Below the pieces are notes generated by a model that saw only the letters and a list, made by a program, of their open reading frames with translations, made no database searches and was not told the DNA's origin. A stretch of DNA of 64,000 bases from Chryseobacterium bernardetii. GTDB lineage: Bacteria > Bacteroidota > Bacteroidia > Flavobacteriales > Weeksellaceae. The DNA lies in the NCBI RefSeq assembly GCF_003815975.1, contig NZ_CP033932.1:3763501-3827500 (forward strand), in the 5' to 3' direction. A program made the position numbers and the translations under genes. Below are positions 1 to 8,182 of this stretch, piece by piece. The stretch's first letter is position 1. Every line of letters begins with the position of its first letter.

Positions 1-84
1 ATCACCAAGCCTCAATTCTGCATCAGCATTTGAAATTAATGTTTTATTATATCCGATATTAGCTTGTTTGATTTGTAGGTGCAT
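1..84 (-). CDS. ABC transporter ATP-binding protein, N-terminal fragment (cut by window edge)
   Basis: Only the first 28 codons are in the window; the gene runs off the left edge on the minus strand. The visible residues (MHLQIKQANIGYNKTL..., ending near LRLGD) have the look of the first beta strands of an FecE/BtuD-type ABC ATPase, just before the Walker A loop. The permease at 1471-2442 lies upstream on the same strand and would be its natural partner; in most such operons permease and ATPase nearly touch, but here about 1.4 kb of repeat array separates them. The ATG at 82-84 is the only plausible start. The Walker motifs are not visible, so the family call is an inference from the first strand pattern and context. 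Confidence 0.6.
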   Translation of the reverse strand, partial: MHLQIKQANIGYNKTLISNADAELRLGD

Positions 85-184
85 GCTTGATTTTGGATAA
101 TCGCAAAGGCGAAAATATTTTACAAAAATACTATTTTAAGGCATAAGGAATTTGATTTTTGTTGAATTTTCATTCTGTTTTAGC

Positions 185-562
185 TTATAAATGATTGACA
201 ACTCTGGTAATTCCATTCTTGAAAACATCTGATTGAAAATTGAGTAACATTCCTAGTTTACAATGAGTCATTTTTAAATACGTTAAAAGTTGTGCTTTAT
301 GAATTGAACTGATATAATCAACAGTTTTTATTTCTAAGATGACTTTGTTTTCTATAATCATGTCGAGCCTGAAAGCATTTTCAATTTTTAATTCTTCATA
401 AATAATTGGAAGTAGCTTTTGTTTTTCTACAGTAAAACCTGACTTTGTTAATTCATAGAACATACATTCCTCATAAACATGCTCAAATAATCCTGATCCA
501 AGCTTTTTATGAATCTTTAAACCTGCATCAAAAACAATTTTTGATAATTCATTTTCTGTCAT
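185..562 (-). CDS. GxxExxY family protein (PD-(D/E)XK nuclease-like)
   Basis: 125 residues, the usual length of this family. The name-giving motif is GLFEHVY at residues 24-30. A PD-(D/E)XK-like active site follows: D67, E77-I-K79, then QLLTYL at 91-96. Family biochemistry is poorly known; the fold is that of small nucleases. The gene is intact and is enclosed by the direct-repeat flanks of the first unit of the tandem array (95 and 600). The following array units carry remnants of its 5' end, so the gene and the repeats appear to belong to one element. It has no other functional neighbour: the genes on both sides are an ABC importer. Recognition is by motif only; activity and substrate are unknown. 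Confidence 0.85.
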   Translation of the reverse strand: MTENELSKIVFDAGLKIHKKLGSGLFEHVYEECMFYELTKSGFTVEKQKLLPIIYEELKIENAFRLDMIIENKVILEIKTVDYISSIHKAQLLTYLKMTHCKLGMLLNFQSDVFKNGITRVVNHL

Positions 563-599
563 TTGTTGTTTTTTATACTTAGTAAATATAGGAATTATT

Positions 600-747
600 G
601 GATAAACGCAAAGGCGCGAAGATTTATCGTGGTCTTTGCGTTTTTAACAAAATTACACTCACTCAGCTTCAAAACGTCACAATAATTCACCAGAACTTAT
701 TTGATTAGTCTTTTTCTGTTGTACTCTTAATAAATACAAGGATTGTT
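600..747. repeat. Array unit 2, short hairpin-only copy
   Basis: A 148-bp unit. AAACGCAAAG (603-612) pairs with CTTTGCGTTT (633-642) around a 20-nt loop, so the core folds into a compact hairpin. Compared with units 3 and 4 it lacks about 120 bp between these arms. Its right flank matches the right flanks of the other units, and the segment 701-720 resembles the 5' end of the GxxExxY gene. Confidence 0.8.
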
Positions 748-1016
748 GGATAAACGCAAAGGCGCGAAGATTTATCGTGTATTGTGTATTATTTTAGGGC
801 GCAAGAAAATCAAAGATTTTCAGCAAGCGGAGTGTTTATTGATGCGTTACTCAATTTTATCGGAGATAAAATCATTGCGCCTTAAAGCATCTTGTAGGGT
901 AAGAACTAGCGTCTTTGCGTTTTCAACAAAATTACACTCACTCAGCTTCAAAACGTCACACGAATTCACCAGAACTTACTTTTTCTGTTGTACTCTTAAT
1001 AAATACAAGGATTGTT
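748..1016. repeat. Array unit 3
   Basis: A 269-bp unit almost identical to unit 4. Besides the outer ACGCAAAG/CTTTGCGT arms it has nested inverted repeats: AGGGCGCAA against TTGCGCCTT, and ATTTTATC-GGA-GATAAAAT. Open reading frames of 84 to 107 codons run through units 3 to 5, but they simply follow the repeat and are not protein genes. Confidence 0.8.
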
Positions 1017-1302
1017 GGATAAACGCAAAGGCGCGAAGATTTATCGTGTATTGTGTATTATTTTAGGGCGCAAGAAAATCACAGATTTTCAGCAAGTGGA
1101 GTGTTTATTGATGCGTTACTCAATTTTATCGGAGATAAAATCATTGCGCCTTAAAGCATATTGTAGGGTAAGAACTTGCGTCTTTGCGTTTTTAACAAAA
1201 TTACACTCACTCAGCTTCAAAACGTCGCAAGAATTCACCAGAACTTATTTGATTAGTCTTTTTCTGTTATTTGCTGTACTCTTAATAAATACAAGGATTG
1301 TT
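1017..1302. repeat. Array unit 4
   Basis: A 286-bp unit, 17 bp longer than unit 3 because it keeps more of the segment at 1247-1280 that matches the start region of the GxxExxY gene, including TAT where the intact gene has its CAT (start codon complement). Nested inverted repeats are as in unit 3. Confidence 0.8.
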
Positions 1303-1480
1303 GGATAAACGCAAAGGCACGAAGATTTATCGTGTATTGTGTATTATTTTAGGGCGCAAGAAAATCAAAGATTTTCAGCAAGCGGAGTGTTTATTGATGC
1401 GTTACACAATATCATTGCATCTTAAAGCATATTGTAGGGTAAGAACTTGTGTTTTGTGTTTCCAACAAAACTACACTTTA
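1303..1480. repeat. Array unit 5, truncated and diverged
   Basis: The last copy lacks part of the internal ATTTTATC hairpin and diverges after about 1440. Its right end overlaps the last codons of the FecCD permease (stop at 1471-1473), so the array junction lies at or inside the permease 3' end. Confidence 0.7.
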
Positions 1481-2442
1481 TTTTGTTTTAAAAGCATCAG
1501 CAGGATCACAGGAATTCCGAATATAGAGCTTATCACGTTCAATGGAATTTGAGTTTTTTCGGCAATCACAGAGAAAAATAACATTATCAGCATTCCCAGG
1601 AACATATTTAAGATCCATTGCTGCCATAATTTTGAAGGATTGTAAATCAGTCTGCAAAAATGAGGAACAATGATTCCGATAAACAGAATAGGCCCTAAAA
1701 AAGCAGTAATAGAAGCTGAAAGTAGGGAAGAAGCTCCTATTATTAGCAGCTTTAAGTGTTTTAGGTTAACTCCTAAACTTTGTGCATATGAAGACCCTAA
1801 GGAGTTTCCTATTAATGGTTTTATGGATCTGAAACAGAAAAATAATCCTATCAATACTAAAACTGATAATACATAAATCTGATTTCTGGTGACCATATTA
1901 TTGGCACCGAAAGACCATAAAATATAGTTTTTCAGACTTTGATTCTCAGCATAAAACTGTAACAGAGAAACAATAGCTCCGGCAAAAGCAGACACCAGAA
2001 ACCCGAAAATAATCAGGTAAGATTTATCCTGAAATTTATTAGACATGGATAAAAGGATCAGCATCAGTAATAAACTTCCTCCAATAGCTGCTAAACTCAG
2101 AAAACTGTTTTGCAGGAATTCGGGAATCAGAATATTATGGGAAAAGAAAATATAAAATGCCACAGATAAGCTGGCAACAGAAGTTATTCCAAGAATATCA
2201 GGCCCAGCTAATGGGTTTTGAAAATATTCCTGCATCAGAAAACCGGAAGTAGGAATTGAAATTCCAGCCAAAAGCATAATAAGAACTCTGTTGATACGAA
2301 TTTCAGCAATTTGGCTTTGTGCAGAATCCTGAAAGAAATCCTGAAAGCTTAAACTTAAAAATCCTGTGTTCAAATTAATAATTGCGCCTCCAATGATGGC
2401 AATGGCCAATAATAAACACAGGATTTTAAATCTTTTTGACAT
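1471..2442 (-). CDS. FecCD-family ABC transporter permease
   Basis: 323 residues with eight to ten hydrophobic segments from the N-terminus on, the usual size for the BtuC/FecCD permease family that moves iron-siderophore, heme or cobalamin through the inner membrane. Family landmarks seen include RINRVLIMLLAGISIPTSG near residue 50, the NPLAGPDILGI segment, and FLGPILFIGIIVPHFCRL near 245-262, which is the region that contacts the ATPase. It starts 18 bp after the TlpA-like gene and reads in the same direction, suggesting co-transcription. The ATPase start lies beyond the repeat array, so read-through across the array or a separate promoter is needed. The substrate cannot be told from sequence. 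Confidence 0.9.
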   Translation of the reverse strand: MSKRFKILCLLLAIAIIGGAIINLNTGFLSLSFQDFFQDSAQSQIAEIRINRVLIMLLAGISIPTSGFLMQEYFQNPLAGPDILGITSVASLSVAFYIFFSHNILIPEFLQNSFLSLAAIGGSLLLMLILLSMSNKFQDKSYLIIFGFLVSAFAGAIVSLLQFYAENQSLKNYILWSFGANNMVTRNQIYVLSVLVLIGLFFCFRSIKPLIGNSLGSSYAQSLGVNLKHLKLLIIGASSLLSASITAFLGPILFIGIIVPHFCRLIYNPSKLWQQWILNMFLGMLIMLFFSVIAEKTQIPLNVISSIFGIPVILLMLLKQNKV

Positions 2443-2460
2443 GATTCAGAAAGATATATT

Positions 2461-3024
2461 TTATTTTAGAAAAGCATCTATTTTAGAGTTTAATGCTTCT
2501 TCAGTCATCATTCCTAAGAATTCATCTGTTTTATCTCCTTTTCTCATGAAAGTAAAAGGAATAGAACCGCCATCCCATTGTTTAAAGTTCTTAGAAAAGA
2601 AATTTGGATCCAGTTTTTGGCCATCCAGTAAAATAACATTAGCTCCAAGATCGTTTTCTACTACAAAATCTTTTACAGCAGTATCCCAGTCTGCTTTATC
2701 ATCCAGGTTTATGAATGTAAACTTTACAGGTTTATCTTTTAATTCCTGCATTTTATTTTTAAAACTTGGGATTTCCTTCATACAAGGGCCGCACCATGTT
2801 GCAAAAAAGTTGGTAACATATAATGTGTCATTATTTTTAGCTAATTGTTGACCTACATTTTCAGGAGAAAGTTCTTTAGGAATATATGTAGCCGCTCGAT
2901 CCGGTGTATTTTGAGTAACGGCAGTTGAATCTGTAACCGCAGTGTTGTCTTCAGTTTTTGCAGTTTCTTTTTTACAGCTGTAAAGAGCTGTCAGGATCAA
3001 CGTGGATAAAATTATCTTCTTCAT
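2461..3024 (-). CDS. TlpA/ResA-like thioredoxin-fold lipoprotein
   Basis: 187 residues. A lipoprotein signal ends at LYSC with the lipidated cysteine at position 17. After a Thr/Asp-rich linker (about 18-50) comes a thioredoxin domain with the redox motif WCGPC at 77-81 and the cis-proline region GSIPFTFM near 155. The family reduces or oxidises disulfides outside the inner membrane, often for cytochrome c maturation. It lies just upstream of the FecCD permease on the same strand, 18 bp apart. It is divergent, by 32 bp, from the flavin reductase gene at 3057. Substrate proteins are unknown. Confidence 0.88.
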   Translation of the reverse strand: MKKIILSTLILTALYSCKKETAKTEDNTAVTDSTAVTQNTPDRAATYIPKELSPENVGQQLAKNNDTLYVTNFFATWCGPCMKEIPSFKNKMQELKDKPVKFTFINLDDKADWDTAVKDFVVENDLGANVILLDGQKLDPNFFSKNFKQWDGGSIPFTFMRKGDKTDEFLGMMTEEALNSKIDAFLK

Positions 3025-3039
3025 AAATTATTTTTTATC

Positions 3040-3047
3040 TATTTTTG
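3040..3047 (+). promoter_or_regulatory. Bacteroidota -7 promoter box (TATTTTTG)
   Basis: TATTTTTG fits the TAnnTTTG consensus. Transcription would start only a few bases before the ATG at 3057, so the mRNA of the reductase gene may have almost no leader. Confidence 0.55.
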
Positions 3048-3056
3048 GATTGAAGT

Positions 3057-4181
3057 ATGGAACAACAAATCTATAAAGGGAAACTGATACAGTTTCATCC
3101 GTTAAAAATAGCGAAAAAGGCAGAGCTGACCAAAAATACTTTTTCTCTGGAGTTCAATATTCCGGAGAATCTGAAGGAAAATTTTAAGTTTGATGCAGGG
3201 CAGTTCGTGAGTGTAAAATTCCGGTCGCATGGAAGAGAAGTTATTAATGACTACTCAATGACTTCTGCCCCTTACGAAGGGAAAATATGTCTGGGGATAA
3301 AAGTGAATTCTCCTGATGGAGCTACTTCTCAGTTGTTTCAAAACTATCATGAAGGAGATGAGCTGATGATCAGTGAACCAGCGGGCAGATTTACTATTGT
3401 ATCTAAGCCAAGTGAGTTCAGAACAATTGTTGCTTTTGCTGCCGGTATTGGAATTACTCCTATTTTAAGTCATTTCAAAAATATTCTTCATAACGAACCA
3501 AGAACAAGACTTTTCCTGTTCTTTGGAAATAAAAGTTCGGAAGATCTTATATACAGGGATCTGCTGGATAATCTTGCGAGAACTTTTGGAGACAGACTTC
3601 AGATCTTTTACTTCTTTTCACAGGAAAAGACGGCCGATCAGTTTTTTTATGGCAGGCTGGATGAAAAGAAATTAAACTTAATCATCAACCAGATTCTCCA
3701 TTTGGATGATACCGATGAAGAATCTACAATCTGGGATGCAGTGGATGAAGTTTTGATCTGCGGAAAAGGAGAGATGATTAAAACGCTTGCCAACGCTTGT
3801 TTCCATCACGGGATTCCGAAAAGAAATATTCATTTTGAACTTTTTGAAGAATATAATGATGATATTTATCCTGTTGAAAAAGAATTCCCGTTAATTGAGA
3901 ATATAGAGGTAGAATTTACCATGCTTGGAAAAAAATATACCACTCAACTTCCTGATAATAAGGATAAAATACTGCAACAGCTTTTGCTTCAGAAATTTCC
4001 GGTTCCTTATTCATGTAAATCAGGAATCTGCGGAAGCTGTGAATGTTCTTTGGAAGAAGGAGAAGTGGAACTGCTGGAAAATGAATATCTTACCGAAAAA
4101 GAGGAAATGCAGGGACAAATATTAGCATGCATGTCAATAGTGAAAAGTAAAAAAATAAAGCTTAACTTTGATCTTAGTTGA
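3057..4181 (+). CDS. Flavin reductase with C-terminal 2Fe-2S domain (ferredoxin-NADP reductase / PaaE-like)
   Basis: 374 residues in three parts: an FAD-binding barrel with the flavin motif around NDYSMTSAP (about residues 63-72), a nucleotide-binding domain beginning with AAGIGITPILSHF (about 128-140), and a plant-type ferredoxin domain with cysteines C320, C325, C328 and C358. This is the order found in PaaE and related reductases, which pass electrons from NAD(P)H via flavin and the iron-sulfur cluster to an oxygenase or desaturase. No oxygenase or phenylacetate genes are nearby, so a role in phenylacetate breakdown is not supported; a general electron donor is more likely. The stop overlaps the start of the next gene by 4 bp. 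Confidence 0.88.
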   Translation: MEQQIYKGKLIQFHPLKIAKKAELTKNTFSLEFNIPENLKENFKFDAGQFVSVKFRSHGREVINDYSMTSAPYEGKICLGIKVNSPDGATSQLFQNYHEGDELMISEPAGRFTIVSKPSEFRTIVAFAAGIGITPILSHFKNILHNEPRTRLFLFFGNKSSEDLIYRDLLDNLARTFGDRLQIFYFFSQEKTADQFFYGRLDEKKLNLIINQILHLDDTDEESTIWDAVDEVLICGKGEMIKTLANACFHHGIPKRNIHFELFEEYNDDIYPVEKEFPLIENIEVEFTMLGKKYTTQLPDNKDKILQQLLLQKFPVPYSCKSGICGSCECSLEEGEVELLENEYLTEKEEMQGQILACMSIVKSKKIKLNFDLS

Positions 4182-4795
4182 GAGCTATCAGGAACATATT
4201 TAACTTAGGATTTGTATCATTAGAATTGGGAATTTTAATGATATGTTTCTGTAATGTCTGGGTTTTCGGTCTTACTAACGGACGTACTTATACTAAAATT
4301 TCAAAAATTCCACCCCGGGAAATTGCTTTGGTCCTTGGAACATCTCCTAAAATGAGATCGGGGAAATCCAATCCTTATTTCACCAAAAGAATGGATGCCG
4401 CAGCACTTCTTTATCATCACGGGAAGATCAAAAAGATTATAGTGAGCGGGGAGAGGAGCAAAGGATATAATGAGCCGGGTGCTATGAGAAATTATCTGGT
4501 TAACCAGGAAGGTGTTCCGGAAGATATTATTGTAGAAGATCCTAAAGGTTTTAATACATATAAAAGTATTCTTCGCTGTAAAGATGTGTATAAAAAGAAA
4601 AATGTTATTATTGTTTCGCAGGGGTATCATAACCTCCGTGCTTTATTTTTCGCAAGAAATAATGACATGAATGCGCTAGGTTTTGATGCGCAGGATGTAA
4701 CAAAGCCTGAAAGTTTCTACAGAAATCAGGCGAGGGAAATCCTCGCCCGTGTTATTGCTGTAGTATATTTTATTCTGGGTGTTTCTCCGGATTAG
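4178..4795 (+). CDS. SanA/YdcF-like (DUF218) membrane protein
   Basis: 205 residues. One N-terminal membrane helix (about 9-32) is followed by the DUF218 domain: ALVLGTSP near 51, the KRMDAA segment, KKIIVSGE near 87, NEPGAMRNYL, and a late IIVSQGYHNLRALFFA block. SanA of enteric bacteria affects envelope permeability to vancomycin; the biochemical role is unknown. The start is TTG at 4178, overlapping the upstream stop as TTGA, which suggests coupled translation; the next in-frame ATG would remove most of the membrane helix. The 3' end overlaps the convergent TamL gene by 4 bp. Confidence 0.85.
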   Translation: MRAIRNIFNLGFVSLELGILMICFCNVWVFGLTNGRTYTKISKIPPREIALVLGTSPKMRSGKSNPYFTKRMDAAALLYHHGKIKKIIVSGERSKGYNEPGAMRNYLVNQEGVPEDIIVEDPKGFNTYKSILRCKDVYKKKNVIIVSQGYHNLRALFFARNNDMNALGFDAQDVTKPESFYRNQAREILARVIAVVYFILGVSPD

Positions 4796-7401
4796 AAAGG
4801 ATATCCGAAGGCAAAGTTGATGGTTGGTTTGAAAGGCTGAAGTGTCTTGAATCTCCAACGGTCACCTTCCGGTTTATTGGGATCAAAGATCTTGTAAGCA
4901 AAATCCAGTCTCAGGGTGATATAGGCAACATTTATTCTCAAACCGAATCCGCTGCCAATACCCATTTGTCCTAAGAACTTATTGAACCTGAACTGATCCT
5001 GGTGGGCATCATTATGATTACGGAGACTCCAGGTATTTCCTATATCTGTAAACAGAGCTCCTTCATACATATTGTTAAACGGAATTCGGTACTCAATATT
5101 GGTTGTAAGTTTTACATCATTCGTCATATAAGCACGTATTCTTTCATCTACCTGGGAAGCGGCAGGACCTAATCCTCCGAATGCGACCCAAGCTCTGATA
5201 TCATTAGAGCCACCATTGAAATAAGATTTGATAATCGGCATATCTTTGGAGTTTCCATACGGAATACCTACACCAATAAACTGACGAAGAACCAAAGTCT
5301 GGTTACCATTAAATTTGAAATACTTTCTTGTATCAATATCAAACTTTACGAATTGAGCATAAGGGATACCAAAGATTGTTTTTTGGGGCGCCGTAACAAC
5401 ACCACCGTCATTACTTTTTTTATTGAATAAACTTAGGATATTACCGGCAAGTTCCACTTTACCATTGAAATAGAATGCATTAGGGTAATCCTTTTTCCCA
5501 ATTTCATTATAAACAAAATTGTAGATCATAGAAGAAATAAAGACATCTTCCGTCTGCCTTTCCTTATTAATAAGACTTCCTCTGAATGTTGTCAATAGAT
5601 CTAAACCTTGTTCATTAAGAGATGAACGATAGTCTGCATCATTAATAATTTGCTCGGAGGCACTGTCTAGGGTAAGCAGTCCTGCTTTTATTTTTTCATC
5701 AAGGCTGGGTTGTGAAGGATAATGAGCAGAATAATCAGCAAATATTGCTCTTCTTACTGTTTCATCATTAACAAAATAATCATAATAGGCATTTTTGTTT
5801 TTCGTTAAACTGATCTGGGTATTGAATAGGGTTAACTTGTGATATACCAGATCATTTACTGTTGCCTGATAATTTAATCCGGTATTAAAGTTAACTCTTC
5901 CCAAGCCGATGTTATTCTGTATAGAGGCCCCCAACAGAATAGATGAAGTGGGTGTATATCTTTTAGGAATAAATTTATAATAGTTAAATGGTAATAATAA
6001 CCTGGGGAAGTTCAGGGATGCCTGAGCTGATATTTCATATGCTAAAACTCTTTTATCCGTATTTTCAGTACTTGCAATAGAACCAAATGTACCGGAAAGG
6101 CTGGTAGAAAGGTTTTCTGCTCCTCTGAAAACATTTCGGGTAGTAAGGTCCACGGAAGGAGAGACCCCAAGATTCAGGATCTGGGAATAGTTCAGGTCTG
6201 TTCCTACTTTAAGTTCATATTTAGGAAGTGGTTTAAGGATATATAAAACATCCACAATACTGTCATTAGGGGCAGTAAAACCACCCTGTCTTAAAGAGTC
6301 TCTTGCCTTTACAATGCTGAAGTTGTTCATCGTCAGAAGATTCCTTTTGGTAACGTCCAGTTTCTGCTGATCGTAAGTTTGTTTACTGTCTACAATAATG
6401 GTTCTCCATAATGAGGATATTTTATATTTATCATTCATTTTATGGAATCTGATTCTCCTTAAACTGTCTTTAACCGTATTTTTAGGATAATCATTAACAT
6501 CATCTACAATGGCCACATCTATATTTCCAAAAGTAGCCTTTTTGTAAGGCCGGTCCAGGGAATCTTTATGGATTTCCAAAGTAAGAGGAACCTGTTTTTT
6601 GCTTTTTAAAGAATCTGCTACAAAATAAACTTCCTCATTGAGATTGTTGAATTTATAATAGCCATATTCTTTCATTAAGTCGGTAATTCTTGTTACTTCT
6701 TTTTCAAGAACAGTCTGGTCCAGTATCTTACCGGATCTTACCAATGTTTTATTCAGATGCGTATTATAAATCTGTTTGATGCCCTGATCTGGAATATTAT
6801 AAAAGTAATCCTTGATATAGGTAGGATCATTATGCTTAATGAAATAATTTACAGTAGCTTTTTTAGAGGCAGAATCCAAATCATGTCTGTATTTTACTTC
6901 TGCATCCCAAAAACCTCTGTAAGTAAGCCTTTTTTTAATAGATTCAGCACTTTTCTCACTCCTGGTCTGATCGAGAATAACGGGTGGTGAACCCCATGTA
7001 TGCAACAAACGGTCGAAGAAAAGGTTCTTTCCGACACTGTTTTTCATATTATATTTAATGAATAAAGAGTCCCTCAGCTTCTGATTTCTCATTTCACGGG
7101 GATAGGTCATGTATTCATTAAGGATCGTGTCATATTTTGGATTGGCCATGTTGTAAAACATAAGACCTAAAGGCATAAAAAGAATTTGCTTCTTATTGGG
7201 CTTCTGCTGAACATAATCTTTCAGTTCTTCATCAAAAAATTCTTTCTTATCCTCCAATTCAAAATTGTTCCTGGTAAGCAGATACTCACCATCCGGAACT
7301 TTTTTTGTGGTACTACAAGCATAAAGGAGACCAACAAATGTTGCAAATGAGATAATTTTATAATATTTTTGAGGAGAATTCTTATAATGCTTACAGCTCA
7401 T
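4792..7401 (-). CDS. tamL: TamL-like outer membrane lipoprotein of the BamA/TamA family
   Basis: 869 residues. A lipoprotein signal ends in LLYAC with C29 as lipid site, then STTKKVPDGEYLL, a phrase typical of TamL. Next come POTRA-like repeats (about 100-400) and an Omp85 barrel, with the late block GGSNDIRAW (about 725) matching the lid/loop region and a terminal phenylalanine (FGYPF). TamL replaces TamA in Bacteroidota and pairs with TamB in outer-membrane and surface protein biogenesis. No tamB is in the window. The start ATG at 7401 lies 12 bp inside the divergent TrmH gene, so the two 5' ends overlap; the extra cytosolic N-terminal segment (about 14 residues before the hydrophobic stretch) is longer than usual, but no better start exists. 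Confidence 0.88.
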   Translation of the reverse strand: MSCKHYKNSPQKYYKIISFATFVGLLYACSTTKKVPDGEYLLTRNNFELEDKKEFFDEELKDYVQQKPNKKQILFMPLGLMFYNMANPKYDTILNEYMTYPREMRNQKLRDSLFIKYNMKNSVGKNLFFDRLLHTWGSPPVILDQTRSEKSAESIKKRLTYRGFWDAEVKYRHDLDSASKKATVNYFIKHNDPTYIKDYFYNIPDQGIKQIYNTHLNKTLVRSGKILDQTVLEKEVTRITDLMKEYGYYKFNNLNEEVYFVADSLKSKKQVPLTLEIHKDSLDRPYKKATFGNIDVAIVDDVNDYPKNTVKDSLRRIRFHKMNDKYKISSLWRTIIVDSKQTYDQQKLDVTKRNLLTMNNFSIVKARDSLRQGGFTAPNDSIVDVLYILKPLPKYELKVGTDLNYSQILNLGVSPSVDLTTRNVFRGAENLSTSLSGTFGSIASTENTDKRVLAYEISAQASLNFPRLLLPFNYYKFIPKRYTPTSSILLGASIQNNIGLGRVNFNTGLNYQATVNDLVYHKLTLFNTQISLTKNKNAYYDYFVNDETVRRAIFADYSAHYPSQPSLDEKIKAGLLTLDSASEQIINDADYRSSLNEQGLDLLTTFRGSLINKERQTEDVFISSMIYNFVYNEIGKKDYPNAFYFNGKVELAGNILSLFNKKSNDGGVVTAPQKTIFGIPYAQFVKFDIDTRKYFKFNGNQTLVLRQFIGVGIPYGNSKDMPIIKSYFNGGSNDIRAWVAFGGLGPAASQVDERIRAYMTNDVKLTTNIEYRIPFNNMYEGALFTDIGNTWSLRNHNDAHQDQFRFNKFLGQMGIGSGFGLRINVAYITLRLDFAYKIFDPNKPEGDRWRFKTLQPFKPTINFAFGYPF

Positions 7402-8112
7402 ACAATAAAAGTTTTACAATCTTTAGATAAAAAGAAGTTCAGACAAAAATACAATTTGTTTTTGGTTGAAGGTAATAAAATCATTTGTGAACTTTTCAAT
7501 TCTAACATTAAAGTTAAAGAAATATTATCAACCGATCCGCAAAAATTGGACCGTACTGATATCCCTATTACTCATATCTCTGAAAATGAGTTAAAAAAAA
7601 TAAGCTTTCTTAAAACCCCGAAAGACTCCGTTGCGGTATGTTATCTTGCAGAGGAAGAACCATGGACGGATAAGAAAATACAGCTGGTTTTGGATGGAAT
7701 ACAGGATCCGGGAAATCTAGGAACCATTATCCGGCTGGCAGACTGGTTCGGGATAGAGCAAATTATTTGCAGCGAAGATACAGTGGATGTTTACAATCCA
7801 AAAGTAATTCAGGCAACGATGGGTTCTTTTACGAGAGTAAATATGGTATATACAGATCTTGTTGAATATCTTTCCCAAACAGAAAATATAAATGTGGGGA
7901 CCGATATGGATGGAGAAAATATCTATACATTTGAGAAACCTGAAAAGATCAATCTGATTCTTGGAAATGAAGGAAACGGAATGAGACCGGAAACGGAAAG
8001 ATTACTGCAGAAATGCATCAGTATTCCGAGGTTTGGAAAGTCTCAGTCTACAGAAAGCCTGAATGTATCAATGGCGGCTGGGATTATTCTGGGACAGCTA
8101 TTTTCGAAATAA
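7387..8112 (+). CDS. TrmH-family (SpoU) RNA 2'-O-methyltransferase
   Basis: 241 residues from ATG 7387; a TTG at 7369 would add six residues but the purine-rich GAGGAG at 7371-7376 sits well as the ribosome binding site for 7387. The N-terminal substrate-binding part (about 1-90) precedes the SpoU knot domain with its three motifs: DPGNLGTIIRLADWFG near 110, LILGNEGNG near 192, and the SAM-binding IPRFGKSQSTESLNVS stretch near 215-230. It methylates a ribose in rRNA or tRNA, using S-adenosylmethionine; the exact target base is not predictable. The start overlaps the TamL start on the other strand by 15 bp. Confidence 0.92.
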   Translation: MLTAHTIKVLQSLDKKKFRQKYNLFLVEGNKIICELFNSNIKVKEILSTDPQKLDRTDIPITHISENELKKISFLKTPKDSVAVCYLAEEEPWTDKKIQLVLDGIQDPGNLGTIIRLADWFGIEQIICSEDTVDVYNPKVIQATMGSFTRVNMVYTDLVEYLSQTENINVGTDMDGENIYTFEKPEKINLILGNEGNGMRPETERLLQKCISIPRFGKSQSTESLNVSMAAGIILGQLFSK

Positions 8113-8123
8113 GAATAAATTGA

Positions 8124-8181
8124 GAATTAGGGCTCAGGAGCTGGAAAATGGTTGGTATTTTCATACCCTAAGCCCTAATTC
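8124..8181. terminator. Inverted repeat between convergent genes
   Basis: GAATTAGGGCT (8124-8134) pairs perfectly with AGCCCTAATTC (8171-8181) around a 36-nt loop. It fills the gap between the TrmH gene and the convergent 165-residue protein gene, and could end transcription from both sides, although no clear T-run follows. Confidence 0.5.
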
Positions 8182-8182
8182 C

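Larger units (their letters stand above)
95..1480. repeat. Tandem array of five related units, first unit carrying GxxExxY gene
   Basis: Five head-to-tail units each begin with GGATAA followed by (A)CGCAAAGGCG: at 95, 600, 748, 1017 and 1303. Unit lengths are 505, 148, 269 and 286 bp, plus a truncated last copy of about 175 bp that ends inside the stop region of the FecCD gene. Unit 1 contains the GxxExxY gene. The later units keep the flanks and an approximately 30-bp stretch resembling the 5' end of that gene (for example 1247-1276 against 531-560, about 25 of 30 bases equal) but have lost the rest of it. Each unit also carries ACGCAAAG and, further in, CTTTGCGT as inverted repeats. Confidence 0.85.

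Noticed and set aside
95..1480. CRISPR array
   Set aside because: Units are 148-505 bp long with nearly identical interiors; there are no short repeats with unique spacers and no cas genes.
743..1552. Three similar reading frames (107, 98 and 84 codons) that look like a repeated small protein family
   Set aside because: They run through tandem DNA repeats with inverted-repeat words, have no ribosome binding sites or domain, and their likeness follows from the repeat units.
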